From positions 62,001-126,000 of the forward strand of contig JAHJUE010000029.1 in NCBI GenBank assembly GCA_018829205.1: a DNA stretch of 64,000 nt, read 5' to 3'. The notes beneath the pieces are model-generated. The model had not been told where the DNA came from and ran no database searches. It saw only the letters and a program-made list of their open reading frames with translations. This document shows positions 10,127 to 18,716 of the stretch, piece after piece. Source of the stretch: Bacteroidota bacterium. GTDB lineage: Bacteria; Bacteroidota; Ignavibacteria; Ignavibacteriales; Melioribacteraceae. The position numbers and the translations under genes were made by a program. How positions within the stretch are numbered: the stretch's first letter is position 1; each line of letters starts with the position of its first letter.

Positions 10127-10486
10127 TTATTCATTTGGTATTGGTAATTTATGCATTCTTAAAAAAGAAAGTTTATCCCAGTAACCTCTTTGCGTTATTA
10201 TTTTTCCGTTTACAATATGAAAAAAGCCGCATCCTCTTAGTCCTAAAGGATCTTTCCATTCTAATATAGCCCATTGCCCGTCTTCAAAAATATTTTCTAT
10301 AATACAAACCATATCGGCCTGTGCAAATTCCCGGCGGAACATTTCTCTAATAGATTCTTTCCCTATAACAGGGTCATTTGCCACTTGATGGTTTATAGCA
10401 TCATCCCAATAAAGTTCCGCTAATTCATCGGCGTTCCCTTTATTAAATATCTCCACCCATTTATTTATAAGTTCTTTTGGTTTCAT
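10127..10486 (-). CDS. SnoaL/NTF2-like family protein
   Basis: The 119-residue sequence has the cone-shaped alpha+beta NTF2/SnoaL pattern: an N-terminal helix (LINKWVEIFNKGNADELAELY), then YWDDAINHQ, followed by strands ending in HIVNGKIITQRGYWD. Members of this superfamily range from polyketide cyclases to steroid isomerases and many orphan proteins, so no reaction can be assigned. It is a single gene, divergent from the dGTPase gene at 10623. Confidence 0.75.
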   Translation of the reverse strand: MKPKELINKWVEIFNKGNADELAELYWDDAINHQVANDPVIGKESIREMFRREFAQADMVCIIENIFEDGQWAILEWKDPLGLRGCGFFHIVNGKIITQRGYWDKLSFLRMHKLPIPNE

Positions 10487-10622
10487 GAATTCTCGAATTC
10501 TATTAATAAAAAATACATTTAGATGTTCATTAAAACTATCGTCTGTGCGATAAAATTATCCTTCGTAAAAATCTATTAAAATTATTTATATTAGCATATT
10601 ATTAAATAGATTTGATAAAATA

Positions 10623-11900
10623 ATGAAAAATAATTTCTACAACGAATTTGATTTACAGAGAAAAAAAGAAAGTACTCGCGGCGGAAATGATTACCGCTCA
10701 CCTTTTCAAATTGACCGTGACAGGATTATCCATTCATCCGAGTTTAGAAGACTGCAGGGAAAAACTCAAGTCTTTCTGCCCGGTGAATATGACTTTTACA
10801 GAACACGTTTAACTCATTCCATTGAAGTTGCGCAGATTGGACGATCAATATGCAACTATATCGCGCATCAATACAATTCAATTTTTAACGATGAGTATTT
10901 TATTGATCCCGATTTGGTTGAGTCTATTTGTCTTGCGCATGATTTGGGTCATCCGCCGTTCGGGCATGCAGGCGAAAGGACAATCCACAAACTTATGACA
11001 GACTTCGGCGGCTTTGAAGGTAACGCGCAGACATTAAGATTAATGTTGGATATTTTTTATAGGGAAGACGATCACCATAGGGGAATGAATCCAACCCGGT
11101 CCTTAATTGACGGGGTTCTGAAATATAAAGCTTTGTATGAAGATTTGGAAAATCCCGAAAATCATTTTCTATATAATTTTCAAAATGAGGATTTAAAATT
11201 CGTTTTTAATGATAAAGAAATTAAAAATGAATTTGATTCGCCAATAGAGTTAAATAAGTTTAGAAGCATTGAATGTCAGATTATGGATTGGGCAGACGAT
11301 ACCGCCTATTCTGTAAATGATTTAATGGACAGCATTTCCGGCGGATTTATTACTATCGCGAAACTCGGCAAATGGAAGGACAATAATGAAGAACGTTTAA
11401 ACCCGGCGCAGAATAAATATGTTGAAGAAATGATTGATTGGATTAGAAAGGATAAATTTAAACCCAAATTCGGCGCGCAGATAGGCGAATTTATACGTGC
11501 CTGTAAAATTGAGAATCATGAAAATTTCATGAATGAATTTACAAACCGTTATAAGTATAATCTTGTTATTGATGAATCAGTTTCGGAAAAAGTGAAATTG
11601 TTTAAAGATATTTCAGTTGAACTTGTGTTCCGTTCATCACAGCTTCATCAAATGGAATACAAAGGGAATTTTATGCTCACAAAAATATTTAACCTGCTTT
11701 GTGAAAATTATATAGACGCAAAAGGTAAAACAAAACTTCTTCCAGACTTTAACCATAAACTTATAATTAATGAAGATGATAAGTTTAAAAAAGCCAGGTT
11801 GATTTGTGATTATGTTTCGGGTATGACAGATTCTTTCGCAATGAGAAATTATAAACGTTTGTTTGATCCGGATTATAGTTCGCTTGCTGATTTTGTTTAA
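10623..11900 (+). CDS. dgt: Deoxyguanosinetriphosphate triphosphohydrolase (dGTPase)
   Basis: dGTPases of the HD superfamily cleave dNTPs to nucleoside and tripolyphosphate and help balance dNTP pools. The 425-residue protein shows the metal-binding HD signature: TRLTHS with H65, then AHDLGHPPFGHAGE with H106, D107 and nearby histidines. The N-terminal SSEFRRLQGKTQVF stretch is typical of this family, and a DDTAYSVND motif supplies a further conserved Asp. It stands alone, upstream of the AraC-type gene. Substrate preference among dNTPs cannot be told from the sequence. Confidence 0.93.
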   Translation: MKNNFYNEFDLQRKKESTRGGNDYRSPFQIDRDRIIHSSEFRRLQGKTQVFLPGEYDFYRTRLTHSIEVAQIGRSICNYIAHQYNSIFNDEYFIDPDLVESICLAHDLGHPPFGHAGERTIHKLMTDFGGFEGNAQTLRLMLDIFYREDDHHRGMNPTRSLIDGVLKYKALYEDLENPENHFLYNFQNEDLKFVFNDKEIKNEFDSPIELNKFRSIECQIMDWADDTAYSVNDLMDSISGGFITIAKLGKWKDNNEERLNPAQNKYVEEMIDWIRKDKFKPKFGAQIGEFIRACKIENHENFMNEFTNRYKYNLVIDESVSEKVKLFKDISVELVFRSSQLHQMEYKGNFMLTKIFNLLCENYIDAKGKTKLLPDFNHKLIINEDDKFKKARLICDYVSGMTDSFAMRNYKRLFDPDYSSLADFV

Positions 11901-12044
11901 TATAATCAATAATACTTAAACTGCTAATCATACAATAATCCGCTGTGTTAGTTACAATACAAGCTGCATTATTTATATTTTAATCATATGTTTTTTTTTG
12001 TTACTAGTCCGATAAAATTAAACTATTTACTAAAGGCAGTTTGA

Positions 12045-12953
12045 TTGAAATATTCAAAGACAATATACATTGAACGAATTAACAAAGTAACAGATTACGT
12101 TCAAAATAATTTAAGTGAATCCACTTCATTAGATAAGCTCGCCAAGATTTCAGGTTTCTCTTCTTTTTATTTCCATAGGATCTTTACTGCGATAACCGGA
12201 GAGACAGTCAATTTTTTTACCAACCGCCTTCGACTCGAAAAAGCTGCGCGTCTCCTTAAATTTTCAAGTAACTCAACGACACACATTGCGTTTGAATGCG
12301 GATTTTCCTCCTCAGCTACATTCTCAAGATCATTTAAACTGTATTTCGGTACAACTCCTAATAATTATAAAAAAACCGGAGTTATTGAAAATAGCAAGAT
12401 ATGCAAAGAACTTTTTCCAATAGATGAATATATTATTCCAATGACTAGCGAACAATTAAAAGAAAATTTTCCGGTTCAAATAAAGGAATACCCTCAAAGG
12501 CATGTAGCTTTAATCAGGGTGATTGGAGGTTATCAGGAAAATAGAGTGCTTAATGCATTTGAGCAGATGGTTAAATGGGCAAAGGAAATGGATTTGTTTG
12601 ATGCCGGAACAATTTTTGGAATGTCCCTTGACGATCCAATGGTTACTCCGAAGGATAAGTATCGTTATGAAGTCTGCCTTACAATTCCAAGTTCAGTTAA
12701 AATGAATACTGAACTTAATATGTCTGCTATGACTATGCCTAAATGCAAGTACGCAGTTACACGCGTATCCGGAAATATAAATATTGTGGCAACAGCTACA
12801 AATTATCTATTCAATGATTGGCTAATAAATAGCCGATATGAGCCGGAGCATCAGCACGGATTGGAAATTTTCCTGGATAAGAACAATGTTTGCAACTGGA
12901 ATCATTTTGATTTAGACATTTGTATCCCTATTAAACCACTTAATCAATACTAA
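12045..12953 (+). CDS. AraC-family regulator with GyrI-like effector domain
   Basis: Residues 1-110 form an AraC/XylS DNA-binding domain with two helix-turn-helix units, seen in LDKLAKISGFSSFYFHRIF and THIAFECGFSSSATFSRSFKLYFG. Residues from about 140 resemble the GyrI-like small-molecule-binding fold. Rob- and SoxS-like multidrug or stress regulators share this arrangement. The start is TTG: AAAGG lies about nine bases upstream and the protein begins exactly where the family does. The VOC protein gene follows 30 bp later and is probably in the same operon. The ligand is unknown. Confidence 0.88.
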   Translation: MKYSKTIYIERINKVTDYVQNNLSESTSLDKLAKISGFSSFYFHRIFTAITGETVNFFTNRLRLEKAARLLKFSSNSTTHIAFECGFSSSATFSRSFKLYFGTTPNNYKKTGVIENSKICKELFPIDEYIIPMTSEQLKENFPVQIKEYPQRHVALIRVIGGYQENRVLNAFEQMVKWAKEMDLFDAGTIFGMSLDDPMVTPKDKYRYEVCLTIPSSVKMNTELNMSAMTMPKCKYAVTRVSGNINIVATATNYLFNDWLINSRYEPEHQHGLEIFLDKNNVCNWNHFDLDICIPIKPLNQY

Positions 12954-12983
12954 CAATACTAATATATATAGAAGGAGAATATT

Positions 12984-13355
12984 ATGGAACTTGGCGGATT
13001 TTCAGTTAGCCTCGCGGTAAAAGACATAAAAAAATCAAAGGAATTTTACGAAGCTCTCGGCTTTGGTGTATTTCATGGCGAAGAAAGCCAGGGATGGCTT
13101 ATTATGAAAAGCCCTAATTGCAATATTGGACTTTTTCAGGGAATGTTTGATAAGAATATATTGACTTTCAATCCAGGTTGGGATGAAAACGCAAATACAA
13201 TTAATACTTTTACTGATGTAAGAGAAATCCAAAAATTACTTATAGAAAAGGGAATTAAAATAGAAAATGAAATCAATGAAAATAGCTCGGGACCCGGCAG
13301 TTTCATCATTAATGACCCCGACGGGAATCAAATTTTAATTGACCAGCATGTTTAA
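12984..13355 (+). CDS. VOC (glyoxalase/bleomycin-resistance fold) family protein
   Basis: This 123-residue protein has the paired beta-alpha-beta-beta-beta modules of the vicinal oxygen chelate superfamily. It opens with VSLAVKDIKKSKEFYEALGF and closes with the characteristic FIINDPDGNQILIDQH. The family covers glyoxalases, dioxygenases and antibiotic-binding proteins. A single short copy like this usually dimerises to form the active site. GAAGGAG precedes the ATG. Its position directly behind an AraC/GyrI-type regulator suggests joint control, perhaps in a detoxification response. The ligand is not predictable. Confidence 0.85.
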   Translation: MELGGFSVSLAVKDIKKSKEFYEALGFGVFHGEESQGWLIMKSPNCNIGLFQGMFDKNILTFNPGWDENANTINTFTDVREIQKLLIEKGIKIENEINENSSGPGSFIINDPDGNQILIDQHV

Positions 13356-13526
13356 GATAAATTATATTCTGAAATAGTTATTTACATTATCTATTTACTT
13401 GAATAAATGTATTACCAATTAGTTCTAAACATAATTTCACTGTGAAAAGATATAATTGTATATTCCACATGTAGCTGGATTTGCCTGCTAATTATATTTT
13501 ACAAACATTTTTGAATAGTTTATTAA

Positions 13527-14159
13527 ATGAATAAAGCTTTAAACCGTTTCTACGATGTATTGGTATCTATTTACATATACAATGAGTATACAGGCTATAC
13601 TGAGCTTGATAAATTATTATCCGCTATTAAAGTGAAATACCCGGATGAAAAAGAATTTATAGCCACAGTTGAAAAACATACCAACGATGAAAGAAAACAT
13701 TACCGCATGTTCCGGGATTATTTTGAAAAAGCGGGTAAAACTCCTTTCTTTGTCGACGCGACATACGGATACATCGATTTGTTCATAAAACTGGTTTTTA
13801 AAAAACCTATTGAGGATCTTGACAGAGAAGAAATTATTAATAATGATAAGCAGTTTTTTAAGCTATGTCGTTTAATTATGATGACCGAATTTAGAGGAAT
13901 GAAACAGGTTGACAAACTTCTTAAAAATGTTCTGATAAGAAAAAATAATTCATTATTCAAAATTTTTAAAATAATTGAAAGAGACGAACCCACACATTGT
14001 TATCCGTATCAAAACTGGCTTAAAAAAAGAAACAGTCATATGCCGGGTTTTGAAGAAAAGTTTACCGACTTATGGATTCATTATTCAATATTACTAATTA
14101 AATTTCCAATACTGTTTTTTAATTTCCGTCTTGCAAGGATGAACAAGTTTTATGATTAA
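13527..14159 (+). CDS. Ferritin-like di-iron protein, function unknown
   Basis: The 210-residue, largely helical protein places acidic and His residues in a four-helix di-iron pattern: Glu in YNEYTGYTEL, an ExxH-like DERKHY, Glu in MMTEFRGMK, and ERDEPTH. Spacing of E, ExxH, E, ExxH along helices is the ferritin-like/ribonucleotide-reductase-like signature. A hydrophobic helix near the C-terminus (LLIKFPILFF) hints at membrane association. It could be an oxygenase or desaturase relative, but I do not recognise a characterised subfamily. It is a solitary gene. The 171 bp upstream hold no other feature I can see. Confidence 0.6.
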   Translation: MNKALNRFYDVLVSIYIYNEYTGYTELDKLLSAIKVKYPDEKEFIATVEKHTNDERKHYRMFRDYFEKAGKTPFFVDATYGYIDLFIKLVFKKPIEDLDREEIINNDKQFFKLCRLIMMTEFRGMKQVDKLLKNVLIRKNNSLFKIFKIIERDEPTHCYPYQNWLKKRNSHMPGFEEKFTDLWIHYSILLIKFPILFFNFRLARMNKFYD

Positions 14160-14170
14160 GGATTATAAAA

Positions 14171-14191
14171 GCGCGGACATGCAGTCCGCGC
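14171..14191. terminator. GC-rich hairpin between convergent genes
   Basis: GCGCGGAC and GTCCGCGC form a perfect 8-bp stem around ATGCA, placed between two converging genes. It is much richer in GC than its surroundings. A strong T-run is lacking, so it may be a dispersed palindrome that serves as a bidirectional terminator. Confidence 0.55.
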
Positions 14192-14199
14192 CGTCCAAT

Positions 14200-14610
14200 T
14201 TATTTCCAAATACTTAATATTACCGAATAAGCCAATAGAACAGTCAGATGATAGAATATGTTTATAACAAGCAGTTTATTAGGTTTGGCTTCGAATAAAT
14301 TATTTATATAAAAAGTACCTGCGGTAAATCCCAGCCAGCATAAAAGTGCAATCATTAATGCGTCAACAATTGTTGCGGCTCCCGCGTAACCCATAATTCT
14401 TGCCAAGGTATAAGCCACAACAAAATTCGCGATTACAGTAAGTCCGTATGTTTTAGCGGGATTAAAATCTTTTCTAATTTCCTCTTCGGTTTTGCCAACA
14501 GCAGCCATCCACGCTTTTCCGAAAAGCGGTCCGTACCACATGGCTCCTATAAGCATTGGGATAAAAGCGCAAACAAGAACAGCCAAATAGTTTATTTCAA
14601 CATACTCCAT
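14200..14610 (-). CDS. DUF1761 membrane protein
   Basis: The 136-residue protein has four predicted membrane helices (about 7-25, 53-72, 78-100, 113-133) and the family motif GAMWYGPLFGKAWM after the first helix, matching DUF1761. No biochemical role is established for the family. An unusually strong AGGAGGGTGT ribosome-binding site precedes the ATG. The ~100 bp upstream (14611-14716) is a low-complexity run of degenerate ATCTTTATC units between this gene and the isoaspartyl peptidase gene. Confidence 0.85.
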   Translation of the reverse strand: MEYVEINYLAVLVCAFIPMLIGAMWYGPLFGKAWMAAVGKTEEEIRKDFNPAKTYGLTVIANFVVAYTLARIMGYAGAATIVDALMIALLCWLGFTAGTFYINNLFEAKPNKLLVINIFYHLTVLLAYSVILSIWK

Positions 14611-14716
14611 ACACCCTCCTTTTATTAGTTAGGAAATCTTTATTTCAATCTTTATCATAATCTCTATCGTAATCTTTATGTTTATCATTATCCTCACACG
14701 CAGATCGAGATCAAGA

Positions 14717-15751
14717 TTATTCTTTATAAATTTTTACTACAAATTTGCCGTCATCTAAAACAAAAGCGCGGAACATTCCGGCAGTATTAAAAGGCATCGC
14801 AATATTTCCTTTTTTATCAATCGCAATTATACCTCCTGTTCCTCCCATACTTGAAAGCTTCTTGTTGATTACTTCATCAGCGGCATCATTTAAGCTCATT
14901 CCTTTATATTCAATTAATGCCGATATATCATGAGCAATTGTTCCCCTAATAAAAAACTCACCGTGCCCGGTTGCCGAAACGGCGCAAGAATTATTATTAG
15001 CATACGTGCCTGCGCCAATAATCGGGGAATCGCCAACTCGACCGAATTTTTTATTTGTCATTCCTCCCGTTGAAGTACCGGCGGCAAGATTTCCGTTTTT
15101 ATCCAAAGCGGTACAGCCGACGGTTCCAAATTTATAATCTGGATTATACGAATTGAAATTTGCTTGATCTTTATTTATTGCTTTCTTTTCAATTTGAATT
15201 TTTTGTAAATCGTTCCATCTTTTTTCCGTAAAGAAGTAAGACGAATCAACAAGTTTAATTTCGTTTTGTTCTGCGAAAATTTCAGCGCCTTCGCCTACAA
15301 GCATAACATGTTCAGATATATCCATTATTTTTCTAACAAGAGAAATAGGATTTTTCACATGGGTTAATCTTGCTGCCGCGCCGGCATTTAAAGTTCTTCC
15401 GTCCATTATTGAAGCGTCCAATTCATTTATTCCGTTTGCGGTAAACACCGCTCCTTTACCAGCGTTAAACAGCGGCGAATCTTCAAGTATATTAATAACT
15501 TTTTCAACGGCATCAATGCTGCTTCCCCCGGCAATTAATATTTTGTATCCGGTTTCAAGAGCTTCCTGCAGTTTGGTTTCATATTCTTTTTCCTGTTCGG
15601 GTGTTAGACTTCCTTTAATAATATTTCCCGCGCCGCCGTGAATTACCAAACCGAACTCGGAGTTTTTGTTTTGATTTGTTGAACAAGAAAGTGTAATTAA
15701 CAACACAGGTACAGTTAAAATGTTAAGAAATCTTAATAAAATATTCTTCAT
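14717..15751 (-). CDS. Isoaspartyl peptidase/L-asparaginase, lipoprotein form
   Basis: This Ntn-hydrolase of the plant-type asparaginase family splits itself at a threonine to become active and hydrolyses beta-aspartyl peptides or asparagine. T210 in KFGTVGCTALD is the expected autocleavage nucleophile. HGGAGNI, GKGAVFTANG, the later GAGTYA and GTGGIIA are conserved family segments. The N-terminus is a lipoprotein signal with Cys23 in TLSCS, so the enzyme should be membrane-anchored outside the cytoplasm. It lies 21 bp after the S9 peptidase gene on the same strand, suggesting shared peptide breakdown. Confidence 0.92.
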   Translation of the reverse strand: MKNILLRFLNILTVPVLLITLSCSTNQNKNSEFGLVIHGGAGNIIKGSLTPEQEKEYETKLQEALETGYKILIAGGSSIDAVEKVINILEDSPLFNAGKGAVFTANGINELDASIMDGRTLNAGAAARLTHVKNPISLVRKIMDISEHVMLVGEGAEIFAEQNEIKLVDSSYFFTEKRWNDLQKIQIEKKAINKDQANFNSYNPDYKFGTVGCTALDKNGNLAAGTSTGGMTNKKFGRVGDSPIIGAGTYANNNSCAVSATGHGEFFIRGTIAHDISALIEYKGMSLNDAADEVINKKLSSMGGTGGIIAIDKKGNIAMPFNTAGMFRAFVLDDGKFVVKIYKE

Positions 15752-15772
15752 AAGTTTACCTAAAAATTAATT

Positions 15773-18508
15773 TTAATTTCCAATGTAGGCTTCGCCTTTA
15801 GTTATCCATAAAGGCGGCTCTTTTCCTTTTAAATGATAATCCAAATACTCTTTCATTTTAATTGAGTAATCAAGTTTATTCGGATATTTAGTTAAATGAT
15901 GCGGTTCACCTCTATATTGAAGGAACACGCAGTCCTTTTCTAATCTGCGCATTGCTAAATATAATTCAATACTTTGATACCAAGGCACAGCTTCGTCAAT
16001 ATCGCCGTGCATAATTAATAACGGCGTATTTATTTTATCGGCAAAAAACACCGGAGAATTTTCATAATATCTTTCGGGGTATTCCCAAAGACTTCCGCCA
16101 ATTCTGCTTTGAGCTTTTTCGTATTGAAATTGTCTAGCTTTGCCTGATCCCCATCTTATTCCGCTGTATGCGCTTGTCATGTTTGAAACGGGAGCTCCGG
16201 CAATAGCGCATTTAAATATATTTGTTTGAGTTATAACAAATGCCGTTTGATATCCGCTCCATGAATGTCCGTGAAGAGCAATTGCGTTAGGATTGGCAAC
16301 TCCCATATCAATTAATTTTTGAACTCCCGGCACTAAACATTTTGTAGCTGAATATCCGGGCCGGCCTATTTCAAACCTTATATCGGGCAAAAAGACACAA
16401 TAGTTTTCACTTATAAGAACAGGAAATTTCGGGCGGTGATTAATTACAATTTCAGGAAAGTTATACATATTTGGAGTAAAAAATCTGTAATAATAAACAA
16501 ATACTGGGTATTTCTTTTCCGGATCAAAATTATCGGGTTTAATTAATATTCCCTGCAGTTTAATACCGTCAATGCTGCTCCATTCAACAAGTTCAGGCTT
16601 TCCCCATTTATAATCGTTAAACTGTGAGCCCAGGTCGGTTAACTTTTTCCCGTTATTAAAAGCCGGACCGCAAATCCATAAATCGGGATATTCCTGATAA
16701 CTTTCGCGAGTATATAAATAAACTTCTTTGTTCTCTGCTTTCGAAAGAAATTTATATTTTTTCCCGCCGTCGATTAATTTTTCTGTCCCGGGTTTATTAA
16801 CTGACGCCGAATAGATAGCGGTAAATTTTTCCAGGTCGTGATAGGCTGAGATTAATAGTTTTTCATCTTTTCCGAAAGACTCTTTGTCTTTATCGGTTTG
16901 AATAACTCTTAATTGAATTTTATTTGTTCTTCCGAAATTATTGGTAAGATTTGTAGCTTGACCGCTGTTTGTATCAAATTTCCAGATGTCGTATTTATCA
17001 TAAATTAATACGGCTTCGTCATTTTCAATCCAGCCGGCAATATCATATCCGGGAACCTCAATGGGGTAGTCGTGATCTTCGTTGTAAAAAGGCACGGCAA
17101 AATTTTGAGTTAAATTAATAACTGTTTTATTCCGAGTATTATATAAAAACCAGTTTTTCATTTGATAATAAACAAGAAATTTTCCATTTGGAGAAAGACT
17201 GCCGTTATTTCTAACCTTGGAGGCAACTAATGTGTGTTCTCCTGTATTTAAATCTATTATATAATTATCAAATTTCTCATCATCCCAGGTAGATTCTATT
17301 AAATAAGGAACATCGGAATAGCCGAACACAAATTTTGGATTATTGGAGTATTGAATAAAAGGCAAATCCGGATTTGCAAGTTTTACGATTTTATTAACAT
17401 TGATGTGAACAACTGCGGGGAATACTTGATCTTTCTTGTTTTTCCAATCTTCTTTTTCATTTGTTTTAATTTTTGGATCCTTCCAATGCCAAACATCCAT
17501 TTCTTTTTTTGACAGCAGCTTTTCAACATCGTAAATATTCTCGGTAGTATCGTTTTCATCGTCAATAGGATTATTGTTATTCTTTAGTTTATATCCGAAA
17601 AATAGTCTTTCGCCGTCTTTTGACCAATGAAGATTATTTTTTGCGGGGATTATCCAATTTTCACCGCCGCTTCTCTCGGAAGCAAGTAATAAATTTATAT
17701 TATTCCATAAATAAAGTTCGGCGTTTCCCGAATTTCCTTTTTCATCAAATGCCGATTTTAGGAATGCAAGTCCCTTTTCCTTATGCCATGTTAAATGAGT
17801 ATAATATCCGTTTGTTAAAGTATCGGCTGTTATAATTTGTTTTTGAGCATTATTTAAATCCTTTATATAAAGTCCGTTGTGACCGGATGTATCTGCGGAA
17901 TAATACGCCAGATAATTTGAAAGAGAGTCGAACGCGAATTCTGAAACCCAATTAAATATTTGTCTATAATTATTGTTGAGATTTATAAGAAGTAAATTTG
18001 AGCCGATGCTTTTATCCTTATGCGATTCTTCTTTATCCTTTTTACTTTTAACCGAATCGTTTTCTTCTTTTATATAATGAACGGCAATCCAATTTGAGTT
18101 TTCGGAAAAGGAATAATTTTTAATCTGCCGCAAAGTATCAAGAACTCCCAATTCGAGATTAACTAGAATAAGATCATTCTTAATATTATTTTTCTTCTTT
18201 TCTTTTTCCCTTTTAATAAAATCGGGTACTAAAGAAATACCCGCCCATTTTTCATTATTTGAAAAAACAGGATTAATTCCCTTTTCAAATCTGTATTCAA
18301 TTTTTTCTTCGGCGGATATAATTACCGCTTCTTCATTTCCTCTATCCGGATTTGCGTTATAAGCAATCCAATTTCCGCTATACGAGATAATAGGATTTTT
18401 AATTTGTTTAAACTGCATTAAATCAACAAAGGTTACGGGTTTTTTATCTTGGGCGGGCAGCTGAAAGGATACAATAAGGATTAAAATTACCAACTTAATT
18501 CTATTCAT
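15773..18508 (-). CDS. Exported S9 family (prolyl oligopeptidase-like) peptidase
   Basis: A long N-terminal beta-propeller region is followed by a C-terminal alpha/beta hydrolase domain (roughly the last 260 residues). The expected triad is visible: Ser in GHSWSGY, Asp in HGDIDEAVPW and His in EPHHLTKYP. Relatives usually read GHSWGGY, so the last Gly of the GxSxG elbow is Ser here. I place the start at an internal ATG (18508) because it opens a clean signal peptide ending LPAQ and has GGAG about 12 bases upstream. The frame stays open to 18538 (921 codons in all). Likely periplasmic or outer-membrane-linked dipeptidyl or acylaminoacyl peptidase. The isoaspartyl peptidase gene follows. Confidence 0.9.
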   Translation of the reverse strand: MNRIKLVILILIVSFQLPAQDKKPVTFVDLMQFKQIKNPIISYSGNWIAYNANPDRGNEEAVIISAEEKIEYRFEKGINPVFSNNEKWAGISLVPDFIKREKEKKKNNIKNDLILVNLELGVLDTLRQIKNYSFSENSNWIAVHYIKEENDSVKSKKDKEESHKDKSIGSNLLLINLNNNYRQIFNWVSEFAFDSLSNYLAYYSADTSGHNGLYIKDLNNAQKQIITADTLTNGYYTHLTWHKEKGLAFLKSAFDEKGNSGNAELYLWNNINLLLASERSGGENWIIPAKNNLHWSKDGERLFFGYKLKNNNNPIDDENDTTENIYDVEKLLSKKEMDVWHWKDPKIKTNEKEDWKNKKDQVFPAVVHINVNKIVKLANPDLPFIQYSNNPKFVFGYSDVPYLIESTWDDEKFDNYIIDLNTGEHTLVASKVRNNGSLSPNGKFLVYYQMKNWFLYNTRNKTVINLTQNFAVPFYNEDHDYPIEVPGYDIAGWIENDEAVLIYDKYDIWKFDTNSGQATNLTNNFGRTNKIQLRVIQTDKDKESFGKDEKLLISAYHDLEKFTAIYSASVNKPGTEKLIDGGKKYKFLSKAENKEVYLYTRESYQEYPDLWICGPAFNNGKKLTDLGSQFNDYKWGKPELVEWSSIDGIKLQGILIKPDNFDPEKKYPVFVYYYRFFTPNMYNFPEIVINHRPKFPVLISENYCVFLPDIRFEIGRPGYSATKCLVPGVQKLIDMGVANPNAIALHGHSWSGYQTAFVITQTNIFKCAIAGAPVSNMTSAYSGIRWGSGKARQFQYEKAQSRIGGSLWEYPERYYENSPVFFADKINTPLLIMHGDIDEAVPWYQSIELYLAMRRLEKDCVFLQYRGEPHHLTKYPNKLDYSIKMKEYLDYHLKGKEPPLWITKGEAYIGN

Positions 18509-18716
18509 AATTCGTAAACTCCAAAGTTTGGAAGGCATTTAATAATGAAATTATTTTTTGTTCCGATAAAAAGCAAAATATAATTTAAACGTAATAAAAT
18601 ATGGTCAATTATTTATTGCTAAATAAAATCTATTATTCATAAATTGTATAGACTAAATGGTATAAATACATTATAGCCCAAATTATTGTCATATATAAAT
18701 TAACATAGGGGGGATA

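Noticed and set aside
14633-14695. Run of ATCTTTATC-like units upstream of the DUF1761 gene as a regulatory array
   Set aside because: The units are degenerate and of uneven spacing; this looks like low-complexity decay of AT-rich DNA.
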